Below are positions 23,999 to 31,529 of a stretch of 64,000 nucleotides of DNA, one piece after another. Position numbers and translations under genes: made by a program. Origin of the DNA: Streptomyces sp. NBC_00370 (lineage in GTDB: Bacteria > Actinomycetota > Actinomycetes > Streptomycetales > Streptomycetaceae). How positions within the stretch are numbered: position 1 is the first letter of the stretch; the number at the start of each line of letters is the position of its first letter. The stretch is taken from positions 2,548,501 through 2,612,500 of the forward strand of contig NZ_CP107968.1 of the NCBI RefSeq assembly GCF_036084755.1, in the 5' to 3' direction. The notes below the pieces were generated by a model. That model worked only from the letters and a program-made list of their open reading frames with translations. It did not search any database and was not told the origin of the DNA.

Positions 23999-24735
23999 CG
24001 CGCTCGCGCGCCGGCCGGCTGGAGACGCGCGAACACCACCACGTTGTCCCGGTAACGGTCTCCGTCGAACGTCCCGCCGCAGGTGATCAGCCGCAGTTGG
24101 GGGTCCGGCCGCGCGCCGTACACGTCCTCCGTGGGGAAGGCGTCCTTCGCGTACCGCCGCACCGACGTGACCTGGAAACGTACGTAACTGCCGTCGCTGA
24201 GCGAGACGGTGATCGTGTCGCCCTGCCGCAGCAGCGACAGATCGGCGAAGACGGCGGGGCCGTCGAGCGAGTCCACATGACCGACCAGCACGGCGGGTCC
24301 CGGCTGTCCCGGCAGCGCTCCGCCCTCGAACCAGCCCGCCTGCTGGGGATCGGTGGGCGAGTTGAGCGTGCCGCCAGAGGCGAGACCCAGCGTCTCCAGC
24401 GAACTGCGCACCTGGAGCGCGGGGATGGAGACCGTGGTCGGCCGCGCCCCCGACTCCGGTGTCGCGATGGAGGGTTGGGCGACGACCGCGCCCTGCGGGT
24501 GCGCCACGTTGGGTCCGGGGTCGCCGGGCCGCGTACCGGCCGACTGGATGTCGGGCGCCGTCGCCGCCGCCCTCGCCGTGTCCGACAGGCCCGCCCCGTC
24601 AGCGGCGAACGGCCCCGCGTGGGCCAGTTGCAGCCCGAGGCCCACCGCGCCGCCCGCCGCCGAAGCCGCGCCGAGCAGCGTGAGCGAACCGAGCACGGCC
24701 CGGCGCGGGGAGCGGCGTCTGGCGTGGCGGCCCAC
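23995..24735 (-). CDS. Class F-type sortase
   Basis: About 246 residues. An N-terminal basic segment RHARRRSPRR precedes a membrane anchor (AVLGSLTLLGAASAAGGAVGLGL), then a linker and the sortase beta-barrel. The catalytic triad is visible: His in VLVGHVDSLDG, Cys in LRLITCGG and Arg in DGDRYRDNVVV. GTG 24735, 5 bp after the DUF4397 stop, was chosen as start. This gives tight coupling; an in-frame start at 24810 would overlap the neighbour. Sortases join surface proteins to the cell wall or to each other outside the membrane. The presumed client is the DUF4397 protein upstream, although no LPxTG-like motif is visible in it. Confidence 0.88.
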   Translation of the reverse strand: MGRHARRRSPRRAVLGSLTLLGAASAAGGAVGLGLQLAHAGPFAADGAGLSDTARAAATAPDIQSAGTRPGDPGPNVAHPQGAVVAQPSIATPESGARPTTVSIPALQVRSSLETLGLASGGTLNSPTDPQQAGWFEGGALPGQPGPAVLVGHVDSLDGPAVFADLSLLRQGDTITVSLSDGSYVRFQVTSVRRYAKDAFPTEDVYGARPDPQLRLITCGGTFDGDRYRDNVVVFARLQPAGARAR

Positions 24736-24740
24736 GGGTG

Positions 24741-25658
24741 TCAGGACCTGCGCAGCCGTCGTACGCCGAAGAAGGCGAGCGCGGCTCCCGCGAGGAGCGC
24801 CGCCGCCCACCCGGCCGTCGCACCGGCGCCGGACGAGGCGCCGTCACCGGCGGACGCGTCGGCCACGGTGGACTTCGTACCGCTCAGACCGCCGAATCCG
24901 GCCTCGACACCGCCCTGCGGCTCGATGGAGGCGCCGTCCGAGTCCGTCAGGTCGAGGAGCTTCGGGGCGGCGCCGGACGACGACAGCACCACCAGTGTGT
25001 GGGTGCTGCGGCCCGCGAGGTCCAGCGTCCGCGAGGTGGTCGCGCCGCCGCTGCTGACCTGGACGGCCGTCGCGCCGGCCGGGACCGAGGCGTACGGCGT
25101 GGACGTCGGGAAGCGCAGTGTGCTGCGGTCGCCGCCGGCGACATTGACGTTGACCGAGGGCTGGTTCAACGACGCCTGGATGATGCGCAGTCCCGCCATG
25201 TCGGCGCCGGCGGATATCTGGTCGGGCAGGGTGCGGAGTTGGAGCGCCGAGCCAGGCCCGAGCCCGGCGACGGTGTACGCCTTGCCCTTCTTGACCTGGA
25301 CGGTCGAGCTGATGACGGGCGTGGCCGAGGCGGCGGCGCCCGCCGCGCGCATGGCCACGGTGTACTGGCCGGTGGCGACCGACTCGTACGGGGAGGCGTC
25401 GCCGTACGACACGTTCCGCAGGACCATCGCGGCCTTGGCGCCGCCGAACGGGTAGAGGTACACGTCGACGGCCGGAGCGCCGGGCGAGAAGTGCGCCAGT
25501 CGCACCCAGCCGCCCGACCAGGCGTCGCTGCCGGAAGCGGCGGCGGGCCCGGCGAGCACACCGGTGCCGAGCGCGGCGGACAGCAGCACGGCCGCGCACA
25601 CGCGGACCGCGCGGGCCGGGGACCTGCGGGTGACGACGGGCGGTGCGGTGGATCTCAT
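24741..25658 (-). CDS. DUF4397-domain surface protein with C-terminal membrane anchor
   Basis: A 305-residue exported protein. The signal peptide has VRVCAAVLLSAALGTGVLAGPAAA, cut near residue 40. DUF4397 follows with GWVRLAHFSPGAPAVDVYLYPFGG, the classical L-A-H-x-S-P-x-A-P-x-V-D-V motif. A second DUF4397-like repeat (LRIIQASLNQPSVNVNVAGG) follows. The C-terminus has a Ser/Gly/Ala-rich stretch, one hydrophobic segment (GWAAALLAGAALAFFGV) and RRLRRS. This resembles a sorting signal, but no LPxTG, LAxTG or similar pentapeptide precedes it. It is the middle gene of a three-gene operon with the sortase downstream. Confidence 0.88.
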   Translation of the reverse strand: MRSTAPPVVTRRSPARAVRVCAAVLLSAALGTGVLAGPAAASGSDAWSGGWVRLAHFSPGAPAVDVYLYPFGGAKAAMVLRNVSYGDASPYESVATGQYTVAMRAAGAAASATPVISSTVQVKKGKAYTVAGLGPGSALQLRTLPDQISAGADMAGLRIIQASLNQPSVNVNVAGGDRSTLRFPTSTPYASVPAGATAVQVSSGGATTSRTLDLAGRSTHTLVVLSSSGAAPKLLDLTDSDGASIEPQGGVEAGFGGLSGTKSTVADASAGDGASSGAGATAGWAAALLAGAALAFFGVRRLRRS

Positions 25659-25690
25659 GCGTCGGGCCTTTCTCGGGAACGGGGAGGAGT

Positions 25691-26764
25691 TCAGGAGGCC
25701 GCTGACGCGGCCGACTCGGCGGTGGGCGTGGCGAGCAGGTCGAGGGGCGCGGGCTGGGAGTAGCGCAGGCTCAGCACTCCGGGTTCCTGACCGCGTGCCG
25801 CCCGTACGGCGGTGTCCAGCGGCAGGTAGGGCGCGCGTTGGGCGGTGACCAGCGCGCGCAGCGCGACGGCCGCCGTGGCGTGGCCGGCCGCCGACACCCG
25901 GTCGACGGTCGATATCTCCAGCGCGCTGCGCGGTACGCCCACCGCGGCGCCGGGTGCGGCGGGGCCGAACGACGTCACGGTCACGGTGTGTTGGCCGCCC
26001 AGCGTGGCGAGCAGCGCACAAACGCGCATGTCCACCCGCCCCGCGCCGAGCAGTTGGCGGGCGGGCCCCGTGAAGCTCAGCCGGTCGTTGCCGAGCAGCG
26101 CCTTGCCAGCGGCGCGTCGCGCCGCCGCCTCGTCGGAGGCCTGTACGACGTACGCGGCGCGGCCGGCGTGGGCGACGGGATACAGGGCCGTGGCCCGGTC
26201 GCCGGTCCCGAAGACGGCCAGCGCGTCCGGCGCGATCACGTTGTCGATGCCCGTGCCGAGCCGGCGCCGCAACGTCGAGGTCACGGCCGCCACATCGGCG
26301 CTCTGCAACTCCTCGGCGCTGTCGCCGACGCGGACGGTCGAAGCGACGGGAAAGCCGACGGCGGCGAGCGAGCCGCACACGGCGGCGTCGCAGGCCACGA
26401 CCTGTCCGGCGCCGATATGGGTCGCGATCCACCGGGCCGCCTCGGTCCGGACCTCGGGCGAAGGGCCGCTGCCCGGCCCGTCCTTGGCACCGGCGGAATC
26501 GGCGTCGGCGGAGTTCCGCGAGTGGTCCTGTCCGGTCTTCCCGCCCACCAGCAGGACCGTTCCCGTCACCAACGCGGCGACGACCACGACGGCCGCCGCG
26601 GCGTACGGCCAACGCCGCTGCCGGCGGCCAAAGTTCCTGCGCACGAAGGACCGGAGGGTGTTCCAGTAGATGCGCGCCCACGACGGTTCGTCGCGCGGCG
26701 GCACGGCCGGCGGTGCCGGTTCGCGCTCGGCCGGGCGCCGAGGTTCGAAGAGATTCTGTGACAT
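25691..26764 (-). CDS. Single-pass membrane protein of unknown function, first gene of the sortase operon
   Basis: About 357 residues from ATG 26764 (MSQNLFEPRR). A Pro/Glu-rich cytoplasmic head of about 25 residues is followed by SWARIYWNTLRSFVRRNFGRRQRRW, one membrane segment (YAAAAVVVVAALVTGTVLLVGG), and an extracytoplasmic alpha/beta domain with VRTEAARWIATHIGAGQVVACD. No known domain was recognised. The gene lies 32 bp before DUF4397 on the same strand, so it probably serves the same surface structure. There is no good ribosome site before the ATG, and upstream TTG/other starts look worse. Leader DNA is unusually AT-rich. Confidence 0.75.
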   Translation of the reverse strand: MSQNLFEPRRPAEREPAPPAVPPRDEPSWARIYWNTLRSFVRRNFGRRQRRWPYAAAAVVVVAALVTGTVLLVGGKTGQDHSRNSADADSAGAKDGPGSGPSPEVRTEAARWIATHIGAGQVVACDAAVCGSLAAVGFPVASTVRVGDSAEELQSADVAAVTSTLRRRLGTGIDNVIAPDALAVFGTGDRATALYPVAHAGRAAYVVQASDEAAARRAAGKALLGNDRLSFTGPARQLLGAGRVDMRVCALLATLGGQHTVTVTSFGPAAPGAAVGVPRSALEISTVDRVSAAGHATAAVALRALVTAQRAPYLPLDTAVRAARGQEPGVLSLRYSQPAPLDLLATPTAESAASAAS

Positions 26765-27383
26765 CGCACATTCACTAAGAAAGGACAAGACGGGTTTGCA
26801 TATCAACACAAACGATCGCGAGTAGCAATACTTGTAGCTCAATGTTCATAAGGAGCGGTCAGCGGCGGGCCGAAGAAGGGAAACGCCAAAAGGCACACCG
26901 AACTCCTCCCTGACCGGGAATCAAATTCCCCGGCGGGAGTGCGGCGTGCCCGTCACCCGTTCACAAGATCCAGATTCCAGCTCCTCCTGTTGGCTGCCAA
27001 CCGGTATTCGGCGCCGCGGGCGGCACGGATTGGTCGAGATTCGAAAATATGAACCGGCGCCGCCGGGCGTAGGGGCGCCCGGCGACACCGGCGTGGGAGG
27101 GGGTCTACGCGAGCCGGAAGGGGCCGCGGACCGGGAACATCAACAGCCGTCGTTGGCAGAAGGAGAACGACTGGTTCCGGGCCGAAGTCAAGCCGTGGGG
27201 AGGGGCGGAAGTCAAGGGGTGATCATTGCGAAACCTGCGATTCGGGACCCATCCGCCGGCCGCTCGGTACCGAATAGTCGATGGCAGACCGGAGGAAAGG
27301 CGGTGGCGGCCCCTGCGAAAGCAGCGTGTACGACGGAGGGTTACGTTTGCGCTGCCGCGAAAGCGGTGCCGGAGGCGGAAGAA
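26765..27383. other. Long intergenic region between divergent genes, with a large imperfect hairpin
   Basis: No convincing gene was seen. The first 80 bp are AT-rich and probably hold the minus-strand promoter. A 59-nt structured element occupies 26892-26950. An open plus-strand frame runs through 26946-27383 into the ATPase gene, but its translation lacks family similarity and GGAGG at 27371 marks the likelier start at 27384. Confidence 0.5.
26892..26950. other. Composite hairpin in the 26.8-27.4 kb gap
   Basis: GGCACACCGAACTCC (26892-26906) pairs with GGAGTGCGGCGTGCC (26936-26950) at 13 of 15 positions. Inside it CCGGGAA (26914-26920) pairs with TTCCCCGG (26926-26933) with one bulge. It could be a terminator, an attenuator-like leader or a small structured RNA. 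Confidence 0.5.
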
Positions 27384-27785
27384 ATGATCGCGCCCGGGCT
27401 CCTGGGCGAAGAAAAGCCAGGCGAGGAAAACCAGTCGGTCATGCCGGCGGATGCACGCCGCCGGGTACGTGACGCACTGCGCCGCCCGTCCGTCCGCACG
27501 AACGAAGAGCGCCTGGAGAACGCCGTGTTGGTGACGTCCGAGTTGGTGACGAACGCCATCAGACACGGCGGAGGTCTCACCGGGTTCTCCGTGACCGTGC
27601 TGGACGACTCGTGCGAAGTGACGGTCGCGGACCGCAGCACCCGGCTCCCGTCGGCGCGCGCTTCGCGATGCGACATCCACCCGGGCGGCTTCGGCTGGCC
27701 CATCGTGCACCGCTTGGCGAACGCGGTCGCCGTCACCGTCACCTCGACGGGAAAGACCATCCGCGTGATCCTGCCGCTGCGTTGA
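27384..27785 (+). CDS. RsbW-like ATP-binding regulatory protein (HATPase_c_2)
   Basis: About 133 residues. The GHKL ATPase N-box is LVTSELVTNAIRHGGG, followed by CEVTVADRS and a modified G-box region HPGGFGWPIVHRLANAV. These are anti-sigma-factor kinase-like proteins abundant in Streptomyces, which bind a sigma factor or phosphorylate STAS antagonists. ATG 27384 lies 8 bp behind GGAGG (27371-27375). The open frame extends 438 bp further upstream but that part has no family similarity. There is no STAS or sigma gene next to it; the nearest STAS gene is at 35956. Confidence 0.82.
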   Translation: MIAPGLLGEEKPGEENQSVMPADARRRVRDALRRPSVRTNEERLENAVLVTSELVTNAIRHGGGLTGFSVTVLDDSCEVTVADRSTRLPSARASRCDIHPGGFGWPIVHRLANAVAVTVTSTGKTIRVILPLR

Positions 27786-27843
27786 CGCGAACTCCGCCGG
27801 ATCGTGAGCTCAGCCGGGTCGTGGGTTCAGCCGGATCGCGAAC

Positions 27844-28452
27844 TCAGCCGGATCGCGGGACGCGCTCCAGCGCGGGCAGCAGCAGGTCGACGCCGGTGGT
27901 CATGCGTGCGACGAACTCCTCGCGGGTCGCCGCCTGGTGTTTGATGCCGTTCGCGGTGCTGAGCAGCGTCTGCGCCACATCGTTCGCCACGCCCGCGCGG
28001 CCGGCCGGCGCTGCGGCGGTCAGGGCGTCGGTGACCAGCCCGGCGAACCGGGCGGAGTATTCGGTGACCATCGCACCGAGCAGGTCCGGACTGCTGTCGA
28101 GCAGGACGGCGACGTCCTTGGCCAGCGGTCCGACGTAACGGCCCGTCCAGTGGTCGAAGGCCTCGACGAGCCGGTCGCCGAGCGGGCGTCCGGTGTCGGC
28201 CAGGGCCCGTTCGGCGGCTGCGACGTCACCGTCGAGCGCATGCGTGGCGGCTGCCCTGAAGAGGTCCCGCTTCGAGGCGAAGTAGAAGTACAGACCGGGC
28301 CGGGAGATGTCGGCGGCCCGGGCGACATCGTCCATCGATGCCTTCCGGTAGCCGTAACGGGCGAAGGTCAGCAGCGCGGCGTCCAGGACATGCGCACGCC
28401 GGCCTGCCTCGCCCTCCTTGCCCCTGCTGACGTCGGATTCGGCGGAACTCAC
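27844..28452 (-). CDS. TetR-family transcriptional regulator
   Basis: A 202-residue regulator from GTG 28452 with the HTH RAHVLDAALLTFARYGYRKASMDDVARAADISRPGLYFYFASKRDLFRAA. The C-terminal part (LVEAFDHWTGRYVGPLAKDVAVLL) is helical. It is divergent from the SDR gene at 28530; the 77-bp gap holds inverted repeats (28464-28514) and the AT-rich promoter. It most likely represses the oxidoreductase. Confidence 0.92.
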   Translation of the reverse strand: MSSAESDVSRGKEGEAGRRAHVLDAALLTFARYGYRKASMDDVARAADISRPGLYFYFASKRDLFRAAATHALDGDVAAAERALADTGRPLGDRLVEAFDHWTGRYVGPLAKDVAVLLDSSPDLLGAMVTEYSARFAGLVTDALTAAAPAGRAGVANDVAQTLLSTANGIKHQAATREEFVARMTTGVDLLLPALERVPRSG

Positions 28453-28463
28453 CCCCAGAGTGT

Positions 28464-28514
28464 ACTCGACCGCAGACTTACTAGACAGAGTATGCTTGGT
28501 TTGTATAGTCGAGT
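28464..28514. promoter_or_regulatory. Divergent TetR/SDR operator-promoter region
   Basis: ACTCGAC (28464-28470) and GTCGAGT (28508-28514) form a 7-bp inverted repeat, with TACT-N6-AGTA (28479-28492) inside. Either could be the regulator's site; the inner one sits where both promoters should be. Confidence 0.4.
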
Positions 28515-28529
28515 TCTCAGGAGACCGCC

Positions 28530-29519
28530 ATGGCAACGCCCCGTCCGCTCATCACCACACGCTTCGACGCGGCGAGCACGGCTGACGAGGTCGTCGCCGG
28601 TGTCGACCTCAGCGGCATACGTGCCGTCGTCACCGGTGCCTCGTCCGGGATCGGCCGTGCGACCGCGACGTCACTCGCCCGCGCGGGCGCCGAGGTCACA
28701 CTGGCGGTCCGTAACACCGTCGCGGGGCGCGAAGTCGCCCAGGACATCGCACGGTCGACCGGCGGCCGTGGCGGTGTGCACGTCGCCGCCCTGGACCTCG
28801 CCGATCGGGCGGCGGTGACCGGCTTCGTCCGGAGCTGGTCCGGTCCGCTGCATCTGCTGATCAACAACGCGGGAGTCATCACCCCAGGCCCGGCCAGGAC
28901 CCCGGAGGGCTGGGAGCTGCAGTTCGCCAGCAACCACCTCGGCCATTTCGCCCTGAGCCTCGGTCTGCGTGCCGCCCTCGCCGCGGGCGCCCGCGAACGC
29001 GGCGGCGCGCGGATCGTCTCGGTCAGTTCGACGGCGCACATGCGCTCACCCGTCGTGTTCGACGACCTCCACTTCGCGCGGCGCGCTTACGACCCGCAGG
29101 CGGCCTACGCGCAGTCCAAGACGGCGAACTCGCTGTTCGCGGTCGAAGCCACCCGCCGCTGGGCGGCCGACGGCATCGTCGCCAACACCGTCAATCCCGG
29201 CGGCGTGGCCACGGGCCTGCAACGGCACTTCACGCAGCGACAGAAGGACTACCTGGCCGACGCCGAGGCCGCGGGCGTCTTCACGTACAAGACCCCAGGA
29301 CAGGGCGCCGCCACCACGCTCGTCGCGGCGGTCGCCCCGGAGTTCGCCCGCACTGGCGGCCACTACCTCGACGACGGTCGCGAGGCCCACACCGTGCCGA
29401 ACGACGCCGAGTTGTTCGACAACAGCCACGGCGTCAAGGAGTGGGCGATCGACCCCGACACCGCACGGGAGCTGTGGACGGTCTCGCTCGGCCTCATCGG
29501 CGGCGACGACGCACCGTAG
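28530..29519 (+). CDS. Short-chain dehydrogenase/reductase (retinol-dehydrogenase-like)
   Basis: A 329-residue classical SDR. NAD(P) motif is VVTGASSGIGRATATSLARAGA. Further motifs are LLINNAGVI, the catalytic Ser in IVSVSSTAHM, and Tyr-Lys in AAYAQSKTAN. The N-terminal 25 residues and the long tail (NSHGVKEWAIDPDTARELWTVS) match the oxidoreductase group related to WW-domain oxidoreductase and retinol dehydrogenases. The substrate is unknown. ATG 28530 follows CAGGAG. Paired with the divergent TetR gene. Confidence 0.92.
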   Translation: MATPRPLITTRFDAASTADEVVAGVDLSGIRAVVTGASSGIGRATATSLARAGAEVTLAVRNTVAGREVAQDIARSTGGRGGVHVAALDLADRAAVTGFVRSWSGPLHLLINNAGVITPGPARTPEGWELQFASNHLGHFALSLGLRAALAAGARERGGARIVSVSSTAHMRSPVVFDDLHFARRAYDPQAAYAQSKTANSLFAVEATRRWAADGIVANTVNPGGVATGLQRHFTQRQKDYLADAEAAGVFTYKTPGQGAATTLVAAVAPEFARTGGHYLDDGREAHTVPNDAELFDNSHGVKEWAIDPDTARELWTVSLGLIGGDDAP

Positions 29520-29525
29520 ACCGGT

Positions 29526-30107
29526 CTACGCGGGTGGGGCGAAGACGTCGATGCCCGCCGCGACCGCCACTTCGCGGTACGCCTCGCCGAGGCCCGCCGC
29601 CGTGGCGTGGGCGTTGAGCCCGCTCGGGTTGGGCACCACCCACAGTTGCGCGCCGCCGATGTCCTCCGGCTGCCGCCCCACGACGGCCCTCGGGCGGCCG
29701 AAGGCGATCCGGTAGGCCGTGATGCCCAGCATCGCCACGGCGTTGGGACCGATACGGGGCACCCGCCGCGCCAAGGATGCGGCGCCCGCGGTCAGTTCGT
29801 CACGCGACAGCTCGTCGGCACGGGCCGTCGCACCGGGCACAAGGCTGGTGATCCCGACACCGCGCGCCTCCAGATGCGCCCGGTCGTCCGGATCGAACCC
29901 CGCGGACGCGTCGATCTCCCGGTCCAGGATGCCCGCCCGGTACAGGGCCGGATAGAAACGGTTGCCCCTGCGGCCGAAGTGCGCCTGGACAGCGACCGTC
30001 CGCAGCCCCGGGTTGATCCCGACGAACAGCAGCCGCACGTCGGGCCCCAGCAGGTCGGGCAGCGTACCGCCGCGAAAGGCCGCCAGCTCGGCTTGAGTGA
30101 ATTTCAC
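29526..30107 (-). CDS. mug: G/U mismatch-specific uracil-DNA glycosylase (Mug)
   Basis: A 193-residue base-excision repair enzyme. The motif LLFVGINPGLRTVAV includes the catalytic Asn of GINPG, and the second motif VVPNPSGLNAHATAAGLGEAYREVA corresponds to the DNA-intercalation and active-site loop. It removes uracil or thymine from mismatches with guanine, including deaminated cytosines. GTG 30107 gives the standard N-terminus (KFTQAELAAFRGGTLPDLLG); no strong ribosome site precedes it. It lies 6 bp from the convergent SDR stop. Confidence 0.9.
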   Translation of the reverse strand: MKFTQAELAAFRGGTLPDLLGPDVRLLFVGINPGLRTVAVQAHFGRRGNRFYPALYRAGILDREIDASAGFDPDDRAHLEARGVGITSLVPGATARADELSRDELTAGAASLARRVPRIGPNAVAMLGITAYRIAFGRPRAVVGRQPEDIGGAQLWVVPNPSGLNAHATAAGLGEAYREVAVAAGIDVFAPPA

Positions 30108-30171
30108 AGCCGGACTGTAGAGCACCTGCCGGGCGCGGGGCGCCTGACTGAGCCCGTGAGCGCGGGGCGCC

Positions 30172-30699
30172 TCAGTCCGTGAGCGCCCGGCGCATGCGGG
30201 CGATGCCATACTCGAATGCCTGGTCGACGTCTCCGCCGAGCCGGAAGGCGCCGGCCAGCTCCATCTGGATGAAGCCGGTGGCCCACGCGGTCACCAGCCG
30301 CGCGGCGTCAAGCGCGTCGCGCTCGCCCACGAGTTGCCGGGACGCGTGGAGAATCGGGGCCGCGGCCCGTTGCAGCGCCTCCGTCGGCGCGAAAGGGGAA
30401 GCCATGGTCAGCCGAAAGGCCTCGGGACGCTCCTTGGCGTACCCGCGGTACGTGCGCACCACCTCTTCGAGCGAGCCGTCGGTCGCATCGATCCGGACGA
30501 TCAGCTCGTCGATCGTGGCCTCGCCGACGGCGACGAGCAGCGCGGCGCGGTCGCGTACGTGCTTGTAGAGGGACGGGGCACGGACCCCGACGCGCTTGGC
30601 GATGCTCTGCATCGTCAGCCCGTCCTGACCGCCCGACTCCAGGATGTCCCGGCCCGCCGCCACGATCGCGCTCCGCGAGGTCTTCTCAGGAGTCGGCAT
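30172..30699 (-). CDS. TetR-family regulator (TetR_C_33/WHG type)
   Basis: A 175-residue regulator with HTH SRSAIVAAGRDILESGGQDGLTMQSIAKRVGVRAPSLYKHVRDRAALL. The C-terminal region with VRTYRGYAKERPEAFRLTMASP matches the WHG-type ligand domain. It is divergent from the metallo-beta-lactamase-fold gene at 30816. A perfect 7+7 bp inverted repeat lies 32-50 bp before its start. Likely repressor of that hydrolase and itself. Confidence 0.92.
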   Translation of the reverse strand: MPTPEKTSRSAIVAAGRDILESGGQDGLTMQSIAKRVGVRAPSLYKHVRDRAALLVAVGEATIDELIVRIDATDGSLEEVVRTYRGYAKERPEAFRLTMASPFAPTEALQRAAAPILHASRQLVGERDALDAARLVTAWATGFIQMELAGAFRLGGDVDQAFEYGIARMRRALTD

Positions 30700-30730
30700 G
30701 GATCACCCTTCCACAGCGAAAGCTATTTCC

Positions 30731-30749
30731 CATAGCCATCAAGGCTATG
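30731..30749. promoter_or_regulatory. Putative TetR operator CATAGCC-N5-GGCTATG
   Basis: A perfect inverted repeat, 7-bp arms around atcaa, between the TetR and hydrolase genes. Additional half-site-like sequences (AGCTAT 30721-30726, GTAGCC 30754-30759) surround it. Confidence 0.6.
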
Positions 30750-30815
30750 TATCGTAGCCATCGTAACCGACCGCGATCCGCGACCGGCGATCCAGCAGCC
30801 CTCGAAAGGGGAGCC

Positions 30816-31529
30816 ATGAAGCTCGCTCCGCACCTGCACCGCCTCGGCAACGATGTGGTGTCGTGCTATCTGATCGACACCGACGACGGCATCACGCTCG
30901 TCGACGCGGCCCTCCCCGGCCACTGGCACGACCTGCAGAACGAGTTGCGCTCGCTGGGCAAGACCGCCGACGACATCCGGGGCCTCGTGCTGACGCACGG
31001 GGACTCCGACCACATCGGCTTCGCCGAACGGCTGCGCCGCGAACACGGCGTACCGGTCTACGTGCATGCCGCCGACGCCGACCGGGCGCGCACGGGTGAG
31101 AAGCCCAAGACGCCGCTCGGCACGATGAAGGTCGGCGCCGCGCTCGGCTTCTTCTCGTACTCCCTGCGCAAGAACGGTCTGCGCACCACATACGTGAGCG
31201 AGGTGGTCGAGGTCGCCGACGGCGACGTACTGGACCTGCCGGGCAGCCCGGTGATCGTCGGGATGCCGGGCCACTCGCCGGGCAGCGTCGCCGTGCATGT
31301 GCCGCTCGCCGACGCCGTGTTCGTCGGGGACGCGCTGACGACACGGCACGTCCTGACGGGACGTACGGGTCCGCAGCCCGCCCCCTTCACGGACGATCCG
31401 GCCGAGTCGCGCGCGTCGCTCGACCGGCTCGCCCAGCTGCCGGCGTCCTGGGTGCTGCCCGGCCACGGCGCGCCCTCGCACGCGACGCCTGTCGAGGTGG
31501 CCGAGGCGGTCAGGCAGGCCGCCGGGTAA
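30816..31529 (+). CDS. Metallo-beta-lactamase-fold hydrolase
   Basis: A 237-residue protein. The metal-binding motif THGDSDHIGF is the HxHxDH motif with Gly in place of the second residue pair's His, so the first His is followed by G-D-S-D-H. Further ligands are in MPGHSPGSV, FVGDAL and LPGHGAPS. The fold covers glyoxalase-II-like, lactonase and RNA-processing enzymes; no sub-family is assigned. ATG 30816 behind AAAGGGGAG gives the normal MBL N-terminus. Regulated by the divergent TetR gene. Its last 20 bp overlap the convergent MFS gene. Confidence 0.9.
   Translation: MKLAPHLHRLGNDVVSCYLIDTDDGITLVDAALPGHWHDLQNELRSLGKTADDIRGLVLTHGDSDHIGFAERLRREHGVPVYVHAADADRARTGEKPKTPLGTMKVGAALGFFSYSLRKNGLRTTYVSEVVEVADGDVLDLPGSPVIVGMPGHSPGSVAVHVPLADAVFVGDALTTRHVLTGRTGPQPAPFTDDPAESRASLDRLAQLPASWVLPGHGAPSHATPVEVAEAVRQAAG

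Noticed and set aside
26946..27383. Longer N-terminus for the RsbW-like ATPase
   Set aside because: The frame is open but its sequence lacks family similarity, and GGAGG at 27371-27375 fits the start at 27384.
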